Source of the DNA: Triatoma infestans
Taxonomy: Eukaryota; Arthropoda; Insecta; Hemiptera; Reduviidae
Reading direction: 5' to 3'
Assembly (NCBI GenBank): GCA_011037195.1
Contig: JAAEAF010004341.1
Coordinates: forward strand, 20,727 to 84,726
Length of the DNA stretch: 64,000 bases
This document shows positions 1 to 9,549 of the stretch, piece by piece; the first letter of the stretch is position 1; each line of letters opens with the position of its first letter. Position numbers and translations under genes: made by a program. The notes beneath the pieces are model-generated. The model did not search any database and was not told the origin of the DNA. It saw only the letters and a list, made by a program, of their open reading frames with translations.

Positions 1-355
1 AAAATTCCTCGACCAGAAGTACCACTTCACTGAATGATTTTTCACTTTTTTGCAATTTTCTTGAAAATGGCTCCAGCGATTTCCTTTAAACTTCAAATAT
101 CAACTACACATACAATAGTCTACAATTTTTATTTGAAAAATTTCTCCAGGAAAATGCGTTTAAGGGACCTTTAGTGGAAGGGTTGATGGGTTGTCCTCTA
201 AAGGGCAATTTCACTTTAATATACAGTTCTATTATATAAATCATGTTAATTAGAAATAAATGTGTTGTTGAAATTCTGAGTTTGCAAAAATTTCTTGACC
301 GGAAATTTATTTTCACTACCACGTATTTTACAATTTTCTGGTAATTTTTTTACTT
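1..355. repeat. Interior of Helentron-like repeat, cut by window edge
   Basis: This stretch matches the interior of the element at 60252-61172: the same succession of fragments follows the phrase ending CTGAATGATTTTTCAC. It starts outside the window. The right-terminal hairpin is missing, because host block S resumes at about 390. It has no credible coding potential; the small ORF on the minus strand is AT-rich and not conserved in the paralogues. Confidence 0.7.
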
Positions 356-389
356 CCTTGCGATTTCTCAAAAATGTCTCAGACGATCT

Positions 390-1145
390 CCAGATAGTAG
401 CTCCAACTCCAGATAAACATTGGAGATAAACATGTTGATAAAACTGATCACGTTAGTTTACAGAAATAAGACCGCTTTAAGTGAAGTGTTTATACTTAAT
501 TTGGAATTGATCTTTGAGCATTTTCATTTCACTGAAGTTTATGGCAATAAATGTTGGATTACCATTACTCCGCTATTTAGGTACTAGATAGTAGAGGAGG
601 CATATTTTTTCCTTTAATCGTAACCAAATCAAAAATTATGAACATGTTGATTTTTCGTCTACTACATGGTACGCGTTAAATTTTGATGACACCAAGTCAT
701 TACCCAAATATACAATCATTACCAAGTACAATGAAAGGTAGGCGAAAATAATAAAAGGAAAACTGTTTAAAATAGGACATCATCTAAGAGATCAAGGCCG
801 CCTTTGTTTATGTAAAAAAAAGAAAAAGCAAAATGAAAAATTTCAACGATTTTTGGGAGCAAAACAAGGCTAAAATTTTAGCAGGAGGGCTGCCGCGTTG
901 GAGGCAGCTATGGGCATGGAACGAAAAACTAAGCACCGTCACTCTACAGACAAGAGAGCAAAGTAAGGGACCCGATCCACGTCCTATTCGTTTCTTTCTG
1001 AGTGTCCATTCAAATTCACACAAGGTGACCCGTCCCTGAAGATGTTCATTGTAATATGGACGAATAATCGCATTACAGCAAACAGTTGACGCGGTTTCAC
1101 ACCGAATGAGTTGAGGAAGTTGAGTACTGTTTTGTGCTTATCCAA
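390..1145. repeat. Block S, copy 1: 3' flank of the zinc-finger unit
   Basis: This is a host-type duplicated segment also found at 31640-32285, 37690-38270, 39330-39770 and 49440-50000, with diverged versions at 4590-5020, 42778-43150 and 50700-51230. It always lies on the plus-strand left of a zinc-finger array, that is 3' of the minus-strand gene. Small ORFs on both strands (for example 833-1039) are not kept in the other copies. I read it as 3'UTR or intergenic DNA of the duplicated gene unit and see no protein gene in it. Confidence 0.75.
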
Positions 1146-1345
1146 TCACATATTAGGAAATACAGTACAGCTGTATTTCCACTCACAAAATTTACAAGGA
1201 TTTTTACCTGTATTTGTTCGCATATGCGTTTTCAAACCTCCAGACTGTATAGAACTGAACTGATACACGCCTTCTCGCATGTATGTGTTCGCATATGGTA
1301 GGCCAGTCCTCCGGAGATAGCTGATATCTGAAATCACAATCACGT
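1146..1345 (-). pseudogene. C2H2 zinc-finger remnant, about two fingers
   Basis: Read on the minus strand, this contains GLKTHMRTNTGKNP, a broken HMRTHTGEKP linker, preceded by a shifted GGLAYHMRTHTCEKA-like stretch. These are the C-terminal leftovers of a zinc-finger array related to ZNF-1 to ZNF-4. The array is cut off at about 1346 by a GC-rich retroelement relic. The cysteine pairs are mostly destroyed, so it is non-functional. Confidence 0.75.
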
Positions 1346-2221
1346 TACTTCGGAGACCAGCTGCTACAGCTGGTACGTAATCGGATAGCGGACTTCCAGG
1401 GCTTATAGAAGTTTTTCGCCATCCTGGGTCCGGGCACCGGATTGTGAACGAACACATACTCCTCTTCCTCTAGGAGACGGCTGCGTCTGCCCTGGTTAGC
1501 CTGGCGTGCTTGATCCTCTGCGGCCCTCCTGCTGCGCTGGAGGAGTTCTTCGCCAAGTTCGAGAGAGTTGCAAAGTGCGGGAACTGAAGCACGGCGGACA
1601 AGTTGATGTTTGTGAGGCTAAGCTGACCGGGATGGCTGCGGAATATTTGGCCGGTCATCCCGAACTAATGGCAGAAGGGGCCACCTTCGAGTCATTTAAA
1701 CCCGCTATGGTGGCGAGATTTAGAGATTTACGCTCTCCGGATTCCTACATGCGTGAGCTGGCCAGCGCAAAACTAGACAAGAAGGAGACTGCGCAGGCCT
1801 TCCCGACTGAATCACGGGCATCACTAGAAAAAACGATGGTTAAGGCTAAAACAGAGGCGGAGAAAGTTTGAACCAGCCAAGAGGTGCAGCGTAGGGTACT
1901 AGCGGCCTTTAAAGAGGGGGTACGCGGTGAAGCGGGCCGACTGCTAATGTATCTTCCGCTAACAGACCTGCGGGAGGCCGTACAGAGGGCGATGGCGGTG
2001 AAGCAGCGTGTCGCTAGAGAACCGGTGGCCCATGTAAGTTATGCCGTGGGGCAGTGACATCCGCCTGCAGCCCTCCCGAAAACCCGAGTGTCTTTGACCG
2101 GGGGAAGGCGTGCTTCCGGTGCGCGCAGGCGGGGCTCCTTGCCAAGGAGTGCTGCTTCCCGCTCGTTTTGGGGGGCGCGAATAATGCCCCATCCCGGAAC
2201 CGGGCTCCTGGTTCAATATGG
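1346..2221 (+). mobile_element. Retrotransposon gag-like relic (GC-rich), frameshifted
   Basis: A stretch clearly richer in G+C than its surroundings encodes gag-like sequence in broken frames. At about 1530-1575 it reads EEFFAKFERVAKCGN, then after a frameshift 1506-1871 gives FESFKPAMVARFRD, and further on comes REAVQRAMAVKQ, a layout typical of LTR-retrotransposon gag. Near 2110-2155 lies a CCHC-knuckle-like CFRCAQAGLLAKEC, in which the expected His is Leu. A TGA at 1869-1871 and others interrupt it. No protease, RT or LTR is visible, so this is a fragment. The element class (Ty3-like or BEL-like) cannot be decided from the sequence alone. Confidence 0.65.
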
Positions 2222-2400
2222 GCTCATTGTAATATGGGCGAAAAGTCGCATTACTGCAAACAGCTGACTCGGTCGTCCACCGAGTGAGTTGAGGAACTTG
2301 AATGTTGTTTTGTAATTATTTAATTATATATTAGCAAATACAGTGCAACTGTATTCGCACTCTACTAAATTTATATGGGAGTTCGCATATTTTGTTTACG
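2222..2400 (-). pseudogene. Second copy of block S / finger junction
   Basis: This repeats 1045-1190: the same sequence from CATTGTAATATGG through GAGTTGAGGAA to the start of finger remnants (GTATTCGCACT, AAATTTATATGG). The two copies flank the gag-like relic in direct orientation. Either a small tandem duplication or the joining of two unit ends would explain this. Only a few codons of finger sequence survive. Confidence 0.65.
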
Positions 2401-2439
2401 GATTCAGACCGCCTCGTAGTTTGCTAGAAAGCGACGTTT

Positions 2440-3185
2440 CACCCATGTTGGAATGAGCGTCTTTAGGGTCGTAGAAATGTCTAATATATTTCAACTTCTT
2501 TCTCGTGAAGAGGAAGACGATTTGTCTAATATATTATCGATAGTATCTCAAATTCCTACAAGAATTGAGAAGAAAAGTCAACTAAAACTTTAACTACCGC
2601 CTATTGTGATGTATGCACAATTTAAAATTTTTAGCTAGCCACAGAACGCAATAATACCTAAACTACCAACCTGGGTGAAATAGAGATCAAATCTAAGAGA
2701 AATCGTATACTGGTGTATACATAGAATATAACTGTTTTTGAGTTAGATTATCTAAGCAAGGCAGAAATACAATACCATACCTACACTCCCAATAGTGAAG
2801 TAGGTCATAAATTAATAGTACATTTGCCTTCAGCTGAAGAAATTAAAAACGGATTAAGTGTGCAAGGCGTTGAACTGTCAAAACAAAATAATTTCACCGT
2901 AAAGAAGGCGTTAACAAAATATCCTTGTCGGTGTATGCGGTAACTTTCAAAAAAGGAACGTTCTTGAAAGAAATTTATAACATCAGAGCAATTGCTTACT
3001 GTCGAGTACAATGAAAAAAATATAAAAGCAGAAATTCAATTACAAGGTGTTTTCGATGCCAAAGATATGGTCATATAGCAATAAACTGTAATAAACAACT
3101 AAAATGTGGGAAATGTGCAGAAAATCACTAACACGGCTAGATATAAGTACGATCATTCCAACTTCCCGCCAATTAACGGAAATGT
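2440..3185 (+). mobile_element. Non-LTR ORF1 nucleocapsid relic with CCHC knuckles
   Basis: Broken coding sequence here ends in two zinc-knuckle-like motifs. At about 3048-3089 it reads CFRCQRYGHIAINC, an intact CX2CX4HX4C, directly followed by CGKCAENH, the start of a second knuckle. Upstream, MSNIFQLLSREEEDDLSNI (from about 2477) is open for a short distance. Paired knuckles at the C-terminus are typical of ORF1 of jockey and I-type elements, where ORF1 packages the RNA. Stops and frameshifts make it a dead relic. It could be ORF1 of the endonuclease fragment at 3950-4580, separated from it by a SINE, but that is inference. Confidence 0.65.
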
Positions 3186-3457
3186 TTACTTAACTCAGTC
3201 TAATATAACTGGGGACCGAAGATGACAACCTGACAATAACAACCGCCTGAAGCACTCGACTCGGACGCAAGTTACACTCAGCTCTGCCCGTAAGGGGTGT
3301 CTCTTTCAGTTATTCGGTGGGGAGCGACCCCATGGAGCTCAGTACTCCATGCACTTCGTCAGAAAAGTGCACAATACATTAAACTACACTTTACAGACAA
3401 GGGCAAACACAGTAACAAACTAAGGTCTCCGCCCCTAATTAATTGGCGTAAGCCAAG
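3186..3457. other. Unassigned GC-richer stretch
   Basis: This lies between the ORF1 relic and the SINE. It contains phrases such as TGGGGAGCGACCCCATGG that recur nowhere else in the window. I recognise no gene in it. It may be the 5' part of a longer SINE/LINE composite. Confidence 0.4.
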
Positions 3458-3702
3458 GGAGAAGAATGAGTATCGCTCAGTGGTAGGGCGCTGGACTAGC
3501 GACGCGGAGGTCCCGGCTTCGAATCCAGCGTGCTGCCCTTATTTTTTCTTCCACCGCAACTCACTGTCCGGTGAAGGGCAGTGTTGTCTGTAGCTAGAGA
3601 ATAACGCTTGGAGACCTGCTATGCATTGGAGAAGCTCCGGGGGCACAATTGATCTTTAAAGTCACACTGCTATAATCCCCTAAAACAATCTAAATCTATA
3701 CT
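3458..3702 (+). repeat. tRNA-derived SINE family A, copy 1
   Basis: The head resembles a tRNA. An A-box-like TATCGCTCAGTGGTAG lies at 3471-3486 and a B-box-like CCCGGCTTCGAATCC ends at 3526. The body carries the family signature ACTCACTGTCCGGTGA...GGCAGTGTTGTCT and GAGAAGCTCCGGGGGCAC, shared with 33341-33571 and 61225-61450. These boxes form the internal pol III promoter. The loop with AGC suggests a tRNA-Ala-like ancestor, but the anticodon stem no longer pairs, so this is not a functional tRNA gene. Confidence 0.8.
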
Positions 3703-3949
3703 CAGCTCCCTCTTTGAAGAACTAAAATCTATGCTTAATTTGAGAATATATATACTAAAATAAAATCTGTACTAATACTATTGAAAACTACAAAAAAAAA
3801 CCATATCTAAGCTCGTAATTATACTGAGGCTCTCTTCTCACTTATTTATTAAAGCAATTAATTAAAGTTAAATTATTACTATTATTTAAAGTCAAAATAT
3901 TAGACATATTATTATGTATCGTTCAGGTAAAAATCAATCTTAGTTTCCA

Positions 3950-4580
3950 GAATGTACAATATACTCTTTTTGAATTTGTATTTCTAACTCTTTTAATGAC
4001 ATCCAATGGAATTCTAATTCAGTATAAATGAATAACTTTTACACTATCGTATGTGCCCTCTGTGAAACTAAACTTGAACCAACAAAAAAATTTAAAATTA
4101 ATGAATATACATTATTTTGGAAAGACAGAAACTCAGGAGGGGGCGGTACGGCGATTGCTATTCGGCGTAATGTTTGGTATGCCTTACCTGCAATTCCCCA
4201 ACTTATATCTCTTGCGGCAGTTGGAATTGAGGTGTTTTCTCTGCTGTGTCTGTGCTTTTTGTTTCGTGTTATAGACCACCAAATAAAAGGTAGCATGATA
4301 AAGATATATTAGATTACTAACATTACATTTTAACGCTAGAAATGTAACCTGGAACTGTACAAGTAATAATACTGCGTCTGTTAGATTTTTCACAGAACCA
4401 GACGTTTATTTTGTCTACTCCTTAACTGCGTACTTTATCCATCGATAACTTATCAACTTGGCATTATAGATATTTCCTTAATTAAAAATTTAAGAAACTT
4501 CCCAACACCTATTAGTCATTCTATTTTATCCAGCAACCACAACATTTCAATTATTTTTAAGTCCAACTGAGATTCAATGC
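3950..4580 (+). mobile_element. Jockey-like endonuclease fragment
   Basis: An open stretch at 4028-4312 encodes an AP-type endonuclease start: ALCETKLEP with the catalytic Glu, then FKINEYTLFWKDRNSGGGGTAIAIRR. This domain nicks target DNA to prime reverse transcription. The same element recurs at 18080-19925, where the following GDFNARN motif is also visible. Here the frame breaks after about 4312, and block S resumes at about 4590. It is a dead fragment with both ends missing. Confidence 0.75.
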
Positions 4581-4589
4581 TCTTCCAGA

Positions 4590-5020
4590 GCATACGTTCG
4601 CGACTGGGTGTGTTAAATTTTGAAGACACCAAAGTACTTGCTCAATTAGTCACTAGGATTATGTCGTAGGAGATGAGATGGAAATTGAGAAAGAAGAAAA
4701 CTGATTAAAATAAGATTCCACCTAAGTAAAACAGGCTGTCCCCCCTCATGAAAAAAAAAAGAAGCAAAATTAACAGTTTCACGAAGCAATCTTGCTGGAT
4801 GGGAGACGTAGGCCGGGCAACCGTGGGCATGGAACGAAAAATTAAGGACCGCACACTACATACAGACAAGATAACAGAGCAAGGGACCCCCACCCCTTGA
4901 CGTATCATGCTTTTTTTTCTCAGTGTCCCATTCGCTTACATTTAACGTGACACGACCCTGAAGAAGCTAACTGTAATATAGGCCAAATAAAAGCACTAAA
5001 CCAGTGTTTTGTAATTATTT
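4590..5020. repeat. Block S, diverged copy in front of ZNF-1
   Basis: Sequence from CAGAGCATACGTTCGCGACTG to ATTATTTAATTATA parallels 41620-41715 plus 42778-43160 in unit 3 and 50740-51215 in unit 4. These three form the diverged S subtype that adjoins long finger arrays. I see no coding sequence. It preserves the empty site for the RT fragment inserted in unit 3: GAGATGAGATGGAAATTGAG at 4671-4690. Confidence 0.7.
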
Positions 5021-5654
5021 AATTATACTCGTACATTAGCAAATGCTGTATCACCCCAATAGCGTTCACTAAATTTATGCGACTACTCGCTAGTATGTGT
5101 TCGCAGATCAAACCTTCCGACTGTTTACTACTGAAATCACATTCACAACATTTATGCGGCTTCTCGCCTCTACTTGTTCGCATACGATTAGCCAAACCTT
5201 CGCATTGAATACAACTGAAATCCCATTCACTACATTTATATGGTCTCTCGCTTTTATGAGGTAGCATAATACATCGTTAAATGTCCAGACTGTGTATAAC
5301 TATAATCGCACTCACAACATTTATATGGCTACACGCCTTTATGGTTTCGCACATGGTTCTTAAATTTCCGGATTGTGACCAACTATAATCACATTCACTA
5401 CATTTATACGGCTTCTCGCCTGTATGTGTTTGCATACAGTTCCGCGAAAATCCAGACTGTATACAACTGTAATCGCATTCACTACATGGATACGGTTCCT
5501 CACCAGAATGTGTTGGCATGTGGCAGGTCAAACCTCCGCATAATACACAAGCGAAATAAAATCACTTCATTTATAACGCTTCCCACCTATATGTGTTCGC
5601 ATATGCTTCTTGAAATGTCCGGATTGTATAGAACTGAAATCGCATCCAATACAT
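5020..5654 (-). pseudogene. Decayed 3' fingers of ZNF-1
   Basis: On the minus strand the 84-bp finger period continues beyond the end of the ZNF-1 ORF, but in several frames: HSGEEPYPCSECDYSC (about 5480), THTGEKPYKCSECDYSWSQSGN and RTSRGEKPHKCCECDFSS can all be read. At 5567-5569 lies a TGA in the context AAATGAAGTGA, at the same finger position as the stop codons that end ZNF-3 and ZNF-4. The stop in the common ancestor was therefore probably here, and the fingers beyond it were already decaying before the units were duplicated. Confidence 0.75.
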
Positions 5655-6956
5655 TTACAGGGCTTCTCGCTCGTGTGTTCGCATATGTTGTTTTAAATTC
5701 CCGGATTGTATACTACTGAAATCACATTCATTACATTTATACGGCTTCTCGCCTGTATGTATTCGCATATGTCTTTTGAAATTTCCAGATTCTGTACTAC
5801 CGTAACCACATTCACTACATTTATAAGGCTTCTCGCGTGTATGTATTCGCATATGTCTTTTCAATTCTTCAGAGTGTGTAAAACTGAAAATACATTCACC
5901 ACATTTATAAGGTTTCTCGCCTGTATGTGTTCGCATATGGCTTTTCAAATATCCAAAGTGTGTAAAACTGTAATTACAGTCATTACATTTATATTGCTTC
6001 TCGCCTGTATGAGTTCGCATATGTCTTTTCAAATGTCCAGATTCTGTACTACTGAAGCCACATTCAGTACATTTATACGGCTTCTCACCTGTATGTATTC
6101 GCATATGTCTTTTGAAATTTCCAGATTCTGTACTACTGTAATCACATTCACTACATTTATAAGGCTTCTCGCGTGTATGTATTCGCATATGTCTTTTCAA
6201 TTGTTCAGAGCGTGCAAAACTGTAATCACATTCAGTACATTTATATGTCTTCTCACTTGTATGAGTTCGCATATGTCTCCTCAAATGTCCAGATTCTTTA
6301 CAACTGAAATTACATTCACTACATTTATAAGGCTTCTCACCTGTATGTATTCGCATATGTCTTTTGAAATTTCCAGATTCTGTACTACTGTAATCACATT
6401 CAGTACATTTATATGTCTTCTCACTTGTATGTATTCGCTTATGTCTCCTCAAATGTTCAGATTCTTTACAACTGAAATCACATTCACTACATTTATATGT
6501 CTTCTCACTTGTATGTATTCGCATATGTCTTTTCAATTGTTCAGAGCGTGCAAAACTGTTATCACATTCAGTACATTTATACGGCTTCTCACCTGTATGC
6601 ATTCGCATATGTCTTTCCAAATGTCCAGATTCTGTACTACTGTAACCACATTCACTACATTTATAAGGCTTTTCGCCTGTATGTATTCGGATATGGTAGG
6701 TCAATCCTCCGGATGATGCACATCTGAATTCACTATCACTACATTTATAGGGCTTCTCACCTGTATGTATGGGCATATGTCTTATCAAATTTCCGGATAT
6801 AGCACAACTAGAAACACATTCGCTACATTTATACGGCTTCTCGTCTGTATGTGTTCGCATATGCTGTTTCAAATTTTCCGATTTTATACTATTGAAATCA
6901 CATTCATAACATTTATACGGCTTCTCGCCTGCATGTTTTTGCATATGCATTTTCAT
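5655..6956 (-). CDS. C2H2 zinc-finger array ZNF-1, 15 fingers, truncated
   Basis: The ORF has 433 residues and consists only of fingers with TGEKPYKC, TREKPYKC and TSEKTYKC linkers. Such arrays bind DNA, one finger covering about three bases. The aromatic sits two residues after the second Cys (CDY/CDF), as in CTCF- or Hunchback-type fingers. Finger 3 (CSDSEF) has lost its second Cys and should not bind zinc. Helix segments include KESGHLRRH, TESGNFKRH and ARSEQLKRH. The start used is the first Met after the upstream TAG and lies inside a degenerate finger, so it is not a convincing native start. The C-terminus (THEREAL) arises from a 2-bp deletion in a linker, about two fingers before the ancestral TGA. 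No KRAB, ZAD or BTB domain is present. I regard it as a probable pseudogene with a long surviving ORF, although expression is possible. Confidence 0.75.
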   Translation of the reverse strand: MKMHMQKHAGEKPYKCYECDFNSIKSENLKQHMRTHTDEKPYKCSECVSSCAISGNLIRHMPIHTGEKPYKCSDSEFRCASSGGLTYHIRIHTGEKPYKCSECGYSSTESGHLERHMRMHTGEKPYKCTECDNSFARSEQLKRHMRIHTSEKTYKCSECDFSCKESEHLRRHKRIHTSEKTYKCTECDYSSTESGNFKRHMRIHTGEKPYKCSECNFSCKESGHLRRHMRTHTSEKTYKCTECDYSFARSEQLKRHMRIHTREKPYKCSECDYSSTESGNFKRHMRIHTGEKPYKCTECGFSSTESGHLKRHMRTHTGEKQYKCNDCNYSFTHFGYLKSHMRTHTGEKPYKCGECIFSFTHSEELKRHMRIHTREKPYKCSECGYGSTESGNFKRHMRIHTGEKPYKCNECDFSSIQSGNLKQHMRTHEREAL

Positions 6957-7380
6957 AACTCCAGATTGTTTACATCTGAAATCACGTTCACATTTCTATG
7001 GCTCTTCGCCAGTATGAGTTGGCGTATGATTTTTCAAATAACCAAGTCTATTAGTAGTGGCATCGCTACTAGATTTGTATGGTTTCTCGCCACCATGAGT
7101 AAAAGCAAATTATATTTCAAACTTCGCATTAAATTATATTATAATTTATAATGTTCGCATTTAATGGATTTGTGGCTATCCGCCAGAATGTATTTGTATA
7201 TGTGCATTCAAATGTATGGATGCAAGGACCTAAAAACACACTCTCAAAATGTATTCTTCTCGCCAATATACGTGTATTCAAATGTAGTATTCGATACTAC
7301 TTTCATAACTACTATCATATCTTTTGATAACTTCTCATCACTAAATGGTATATAGCACAACTTCTTCGTTATTTATGACT
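6957..7380 (-). pseudogene. Degenerate 5' fingers and N-terminus of ZNF-1
   Basis: Upstream of the ORF the minus strand reads GEKPYKSSSDATTNRLGYLKNHTPTHTGEEP, then a TAG stop, then a finger whose second Cys is Arg (CERDFRC). Further 5' lie shifted remnants of two more fingers and of the N-terminal peptide conserved in units 2 and 3 (MTxKWYxIPFxDEKLYKSG). Here the initiator ATG has become ATA (near 7368). These lesions cut the finger ORF off from its natural start. Confidence 0.7.
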
Positions 7381-7499
7381 CTCTGGACGATAGTCCTAAT
7401 TCATTTCAGCCAAATTTATTATGAATACCTTTTTTCCTTTGTGATCTGTATCTTAGTTCTGATATGTATACTCATCAGTTTCTTGAGAATCTACTTCAA

Positions 7500-7622
7500 T
7501 TGTTTTATGCTAATTCAACTTAGTATGAGTTTCAACTGTTTTCGAAAATATTTAAAATGCTTCAATATTTATGCCTGGCTGAAGAATATAATTACACACA
7601 CTTCGCCAAAGAAACATCAAAT
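7500..7622 (-). other. Block P exon, copy 1 (donor lost)
   Basis: This is a conserved segment of about 120 bp, bounded on the minus strand by an acceptor-like TTGTTCCAG (CAG at 7623-7625). In five of the other copies it ends in a donor GTAAGT or GTGAGT. In this copy the donor reads GAAGTA after a 1-base loss. No frame is open, so it would be a non-coding 5' exon. It is one of seven copies in the window. Confidence 0.5.
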
Positions 7623-7639
7623 CTGGAACAATAAAGTAA

Positions 7640-8040
7640 AGTAGTGACCTTATTAAACTTAATATTTCAAATAATTCTCATTTAAGTTTATGAGATACGA
7701 ATTAATTTAACTTTATATACATTTAAATCAGGACTGTTTAAAATTTTCTGTATTTATTCAAGTATTATTAATTTTGTATAATTCAAATTATCAAACATCA
7801 CCAACTTTTAATATGGTGATATATTGTTTATTGATATAGGGTGAACAGAGTTATATGCTCCACCCACTTTTTTTTTAAACGGCCGGAAATTTCTAAAAAA
7901 TAGAAAACACGTATTTAATCATTTTTAGTCTAGTTTATTTTCATTGATTGGCCCAATTTTTTTTTAAACCCCAATATCCCAAGATACCGCATTCACCTTT
8001 TTTTTTTTTAAATTGAACATTATATTTTGTTGCCATATTT
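7640..8040. other. A+T-rich flank, block P continuation
   Basis: Low-complexity A+T-rich DNA. The phrase ATAATATGGTGATATATTG is repeated 5' of the other zinc-finger units (about 23481, 45621, 53221). It lies upstream of the putative first exon, where a promoter would be expected, but I see no confident TATA/Inr arrangement. There is no gene. Confidence 0.5.
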
Positions 8041-9345
8041 TTATAGTACTTGAGCTCCTACCTTTTAGAGTACTTGAGCCCGTGGGGCCGACATTAGAAG
8101 AAACACTAAAAAACTAGAAAAAAGGGAGCGAGGAAAAAGGCTCGCTCAGCTCTCTATCTTCAGCAGGTGGGGATTCCCTAAGGTCTAGGGAAGGTACGCC
8201 AGTTATTTTAGAAACTACGGGGCGGGCAATCAGTCTGCCCCGGTTGAAAGGAATGATGGGAGGGCGGATGCTGGAAGGCCTGGATGGCTCCTCTCGGACA
8301 GACCATCTCGGTGAAGTGTCCTCAAAGCTTGGGGACATTAAGATCTCTCCCAAAGGCCCAGCGTAGACAGGGGGCGAGACGCAGGGCGGCCGCTGGGAGG
8401 ATGGAGTGGATTCCGAACTGTATATGGAAGAGGAGGATGCAGAGGGGGATGGCCTCTTCCAAGCAACGGAGAGAGCTGGCGTGGCTGGGAATTTTGCCGC
8501 CCGGGGTAGTGTCGGCGGGGTTGTGGGGAGGGTGGCACAAGTGGCAGCCCCCGTCTCCTTGCGGACTCCCAAGTGGGTATGGCCGGTGGTCCAGATAAGG
8601 CTGTTAGGGAAAGAAAATGGGCAAGAGACTCTGATGAGGCACCATCGTGCTCCTTCACGGATGTCTTAGTTCCCACCATATGGCGATTGCTCTCGAGACG
8701 TACCCAAGCGAGCGTCAGACGGAACTGATACAGACCGAGTTCGTCACCAGTATCGTTGATGGAGCAGGCCCCTGTTCAAGGGGTGCTACCTGTCCAGGGG
8801 AGTTCTCGTTGTTGTTTGCAACAATGATAATACGCGTCTCTTGTAGGAGCAGACGGTCCCGACACTCCAGATGGGAGGGGGAGTTAGGCTGAGGGTTGGG
8901 CTCACCAAGGACAATCCCAGGACTTGTATTTATGTCAGGGGAGACATTTTTCTCGTTTCTGCTGATGGACTTTAGTTCTAAGGATCAGACTGCAGTGAGG
9001 GTAAAGCTACGTGCGGTAGACGAGATCAGGCAAATTGTGCTGGCCTCTACGTATCTGCCGTACGACTCAACAGCGCCGCTGCCGTCTGAGGAGATGCGGA
9101 AGCTGGTCACTTGGGGTAGGGACCTCATAATTGACCCCGGCGCTTACTCACACAATATTGTGTGGGGTAGCATGGACACCAATACAAGAAGCAAGTCACT
9201 CCTTAGTGTGAGTCCCAAGAACCCTCCCTTTCGGATCACATTATATTACGTTTGATATCCTGGCTAACTGCAGGCAAACGCTGACCTTCAGGAATCCCAG
9301 GCGAACGGACTGGGATTCATATAGGCGGGATCTCAGCCAGTGTTT
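8040..9345 (+). mobile_element. LOA/R1-type endonuclease relic
   Basis: This GC-richer block ends with the end of an apurinic-type endonuclease. At 8896-9255 it reads VRVKLRAVDEIRQIVLASTYLPYDS and later SHNIVWGSMDTN, like the IVxxYxP and GSxxxN stretches of R1/LOA-clade endonucleases. It is followed by a linker FRNPRRTDWDSYRRDLS, which closely matches YRNLRRADWNSYTRLL in the LOA copy at 24780. The upstream part (8100-8700) has overlapping open frames on both strands and may be ORF1, but I cannot identify it. The element stops abruptly at about 9340, next to a second copy of block P. Confidence 0.7.
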
Positions 9346-9430
9346 CACACCAGATTTTTTCCTTTCTCTTAGGTCTTTTGTATTTTAGTAATGATTTGTA
9401 TACTCATCAGTTTTGAAAGAATCTACTCAC

Positions 9431-9548
9431 AATTGTTTTGGGCTAAATCAACTTACTATCAGTTTTAACTTCATTCTATATATTTAAAATCCTTCAATAT
9501 TTATGCCTGGCTGAAGAATATTTACACTTTGTCAAAGAAACGTCAAAC
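9431..9548 (-). other. Block P exon, copy 2 (no fingers attached)
   Basis: Conserved non-coding exon candidate with acceptor CAG at 9549-9551 (minus) and donor GTGAGT at 9425-9430. No zinc-finger sequence is attached on its 3' side, because the LOA/R1 relic ends directly next to it. It marks a separate unit whose finger part has been lost or replaced. Confidence 0.5.
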
Positions 9549-9549
9549 C

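Noticed and set aside
3461..3534. tRNA gene
   Set aside because: The boxes are good, but acceptor and anticodon stems do not pair and a SINE body follows directly. It is a SINE head, as are 33500-33571 and 28107-28180.
5706..6716. Long plus-strand ORF of 336 codons opposite ZNF-1
   Set aside because: It is the antisense of the 84-bp finger repeat. One antisense frame of TGEKPYKC-type repeats is free of stops by composition; the same happens at 21530-22666, 43959-44390 and 51462-52139.
5655..6956. Missing Phe in the finger core as a sign of decay
   Set aside because: Most fingers carry the aromatic two residues after the second Cys (CDY/CDF), a known functional variant in CTCF- and Hunchback-type fingers, so C or S at the classical Phe place is not a lesion by itself.
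8114..8679. Overlapping ORFs on both strands as a novel GC-rich gene
   Set aside because: They lie directly upstream of an endonuclease of LOA/R1 type and none shows a motif or a duplicate elsewhere. Most likely the 5' part of the same element.
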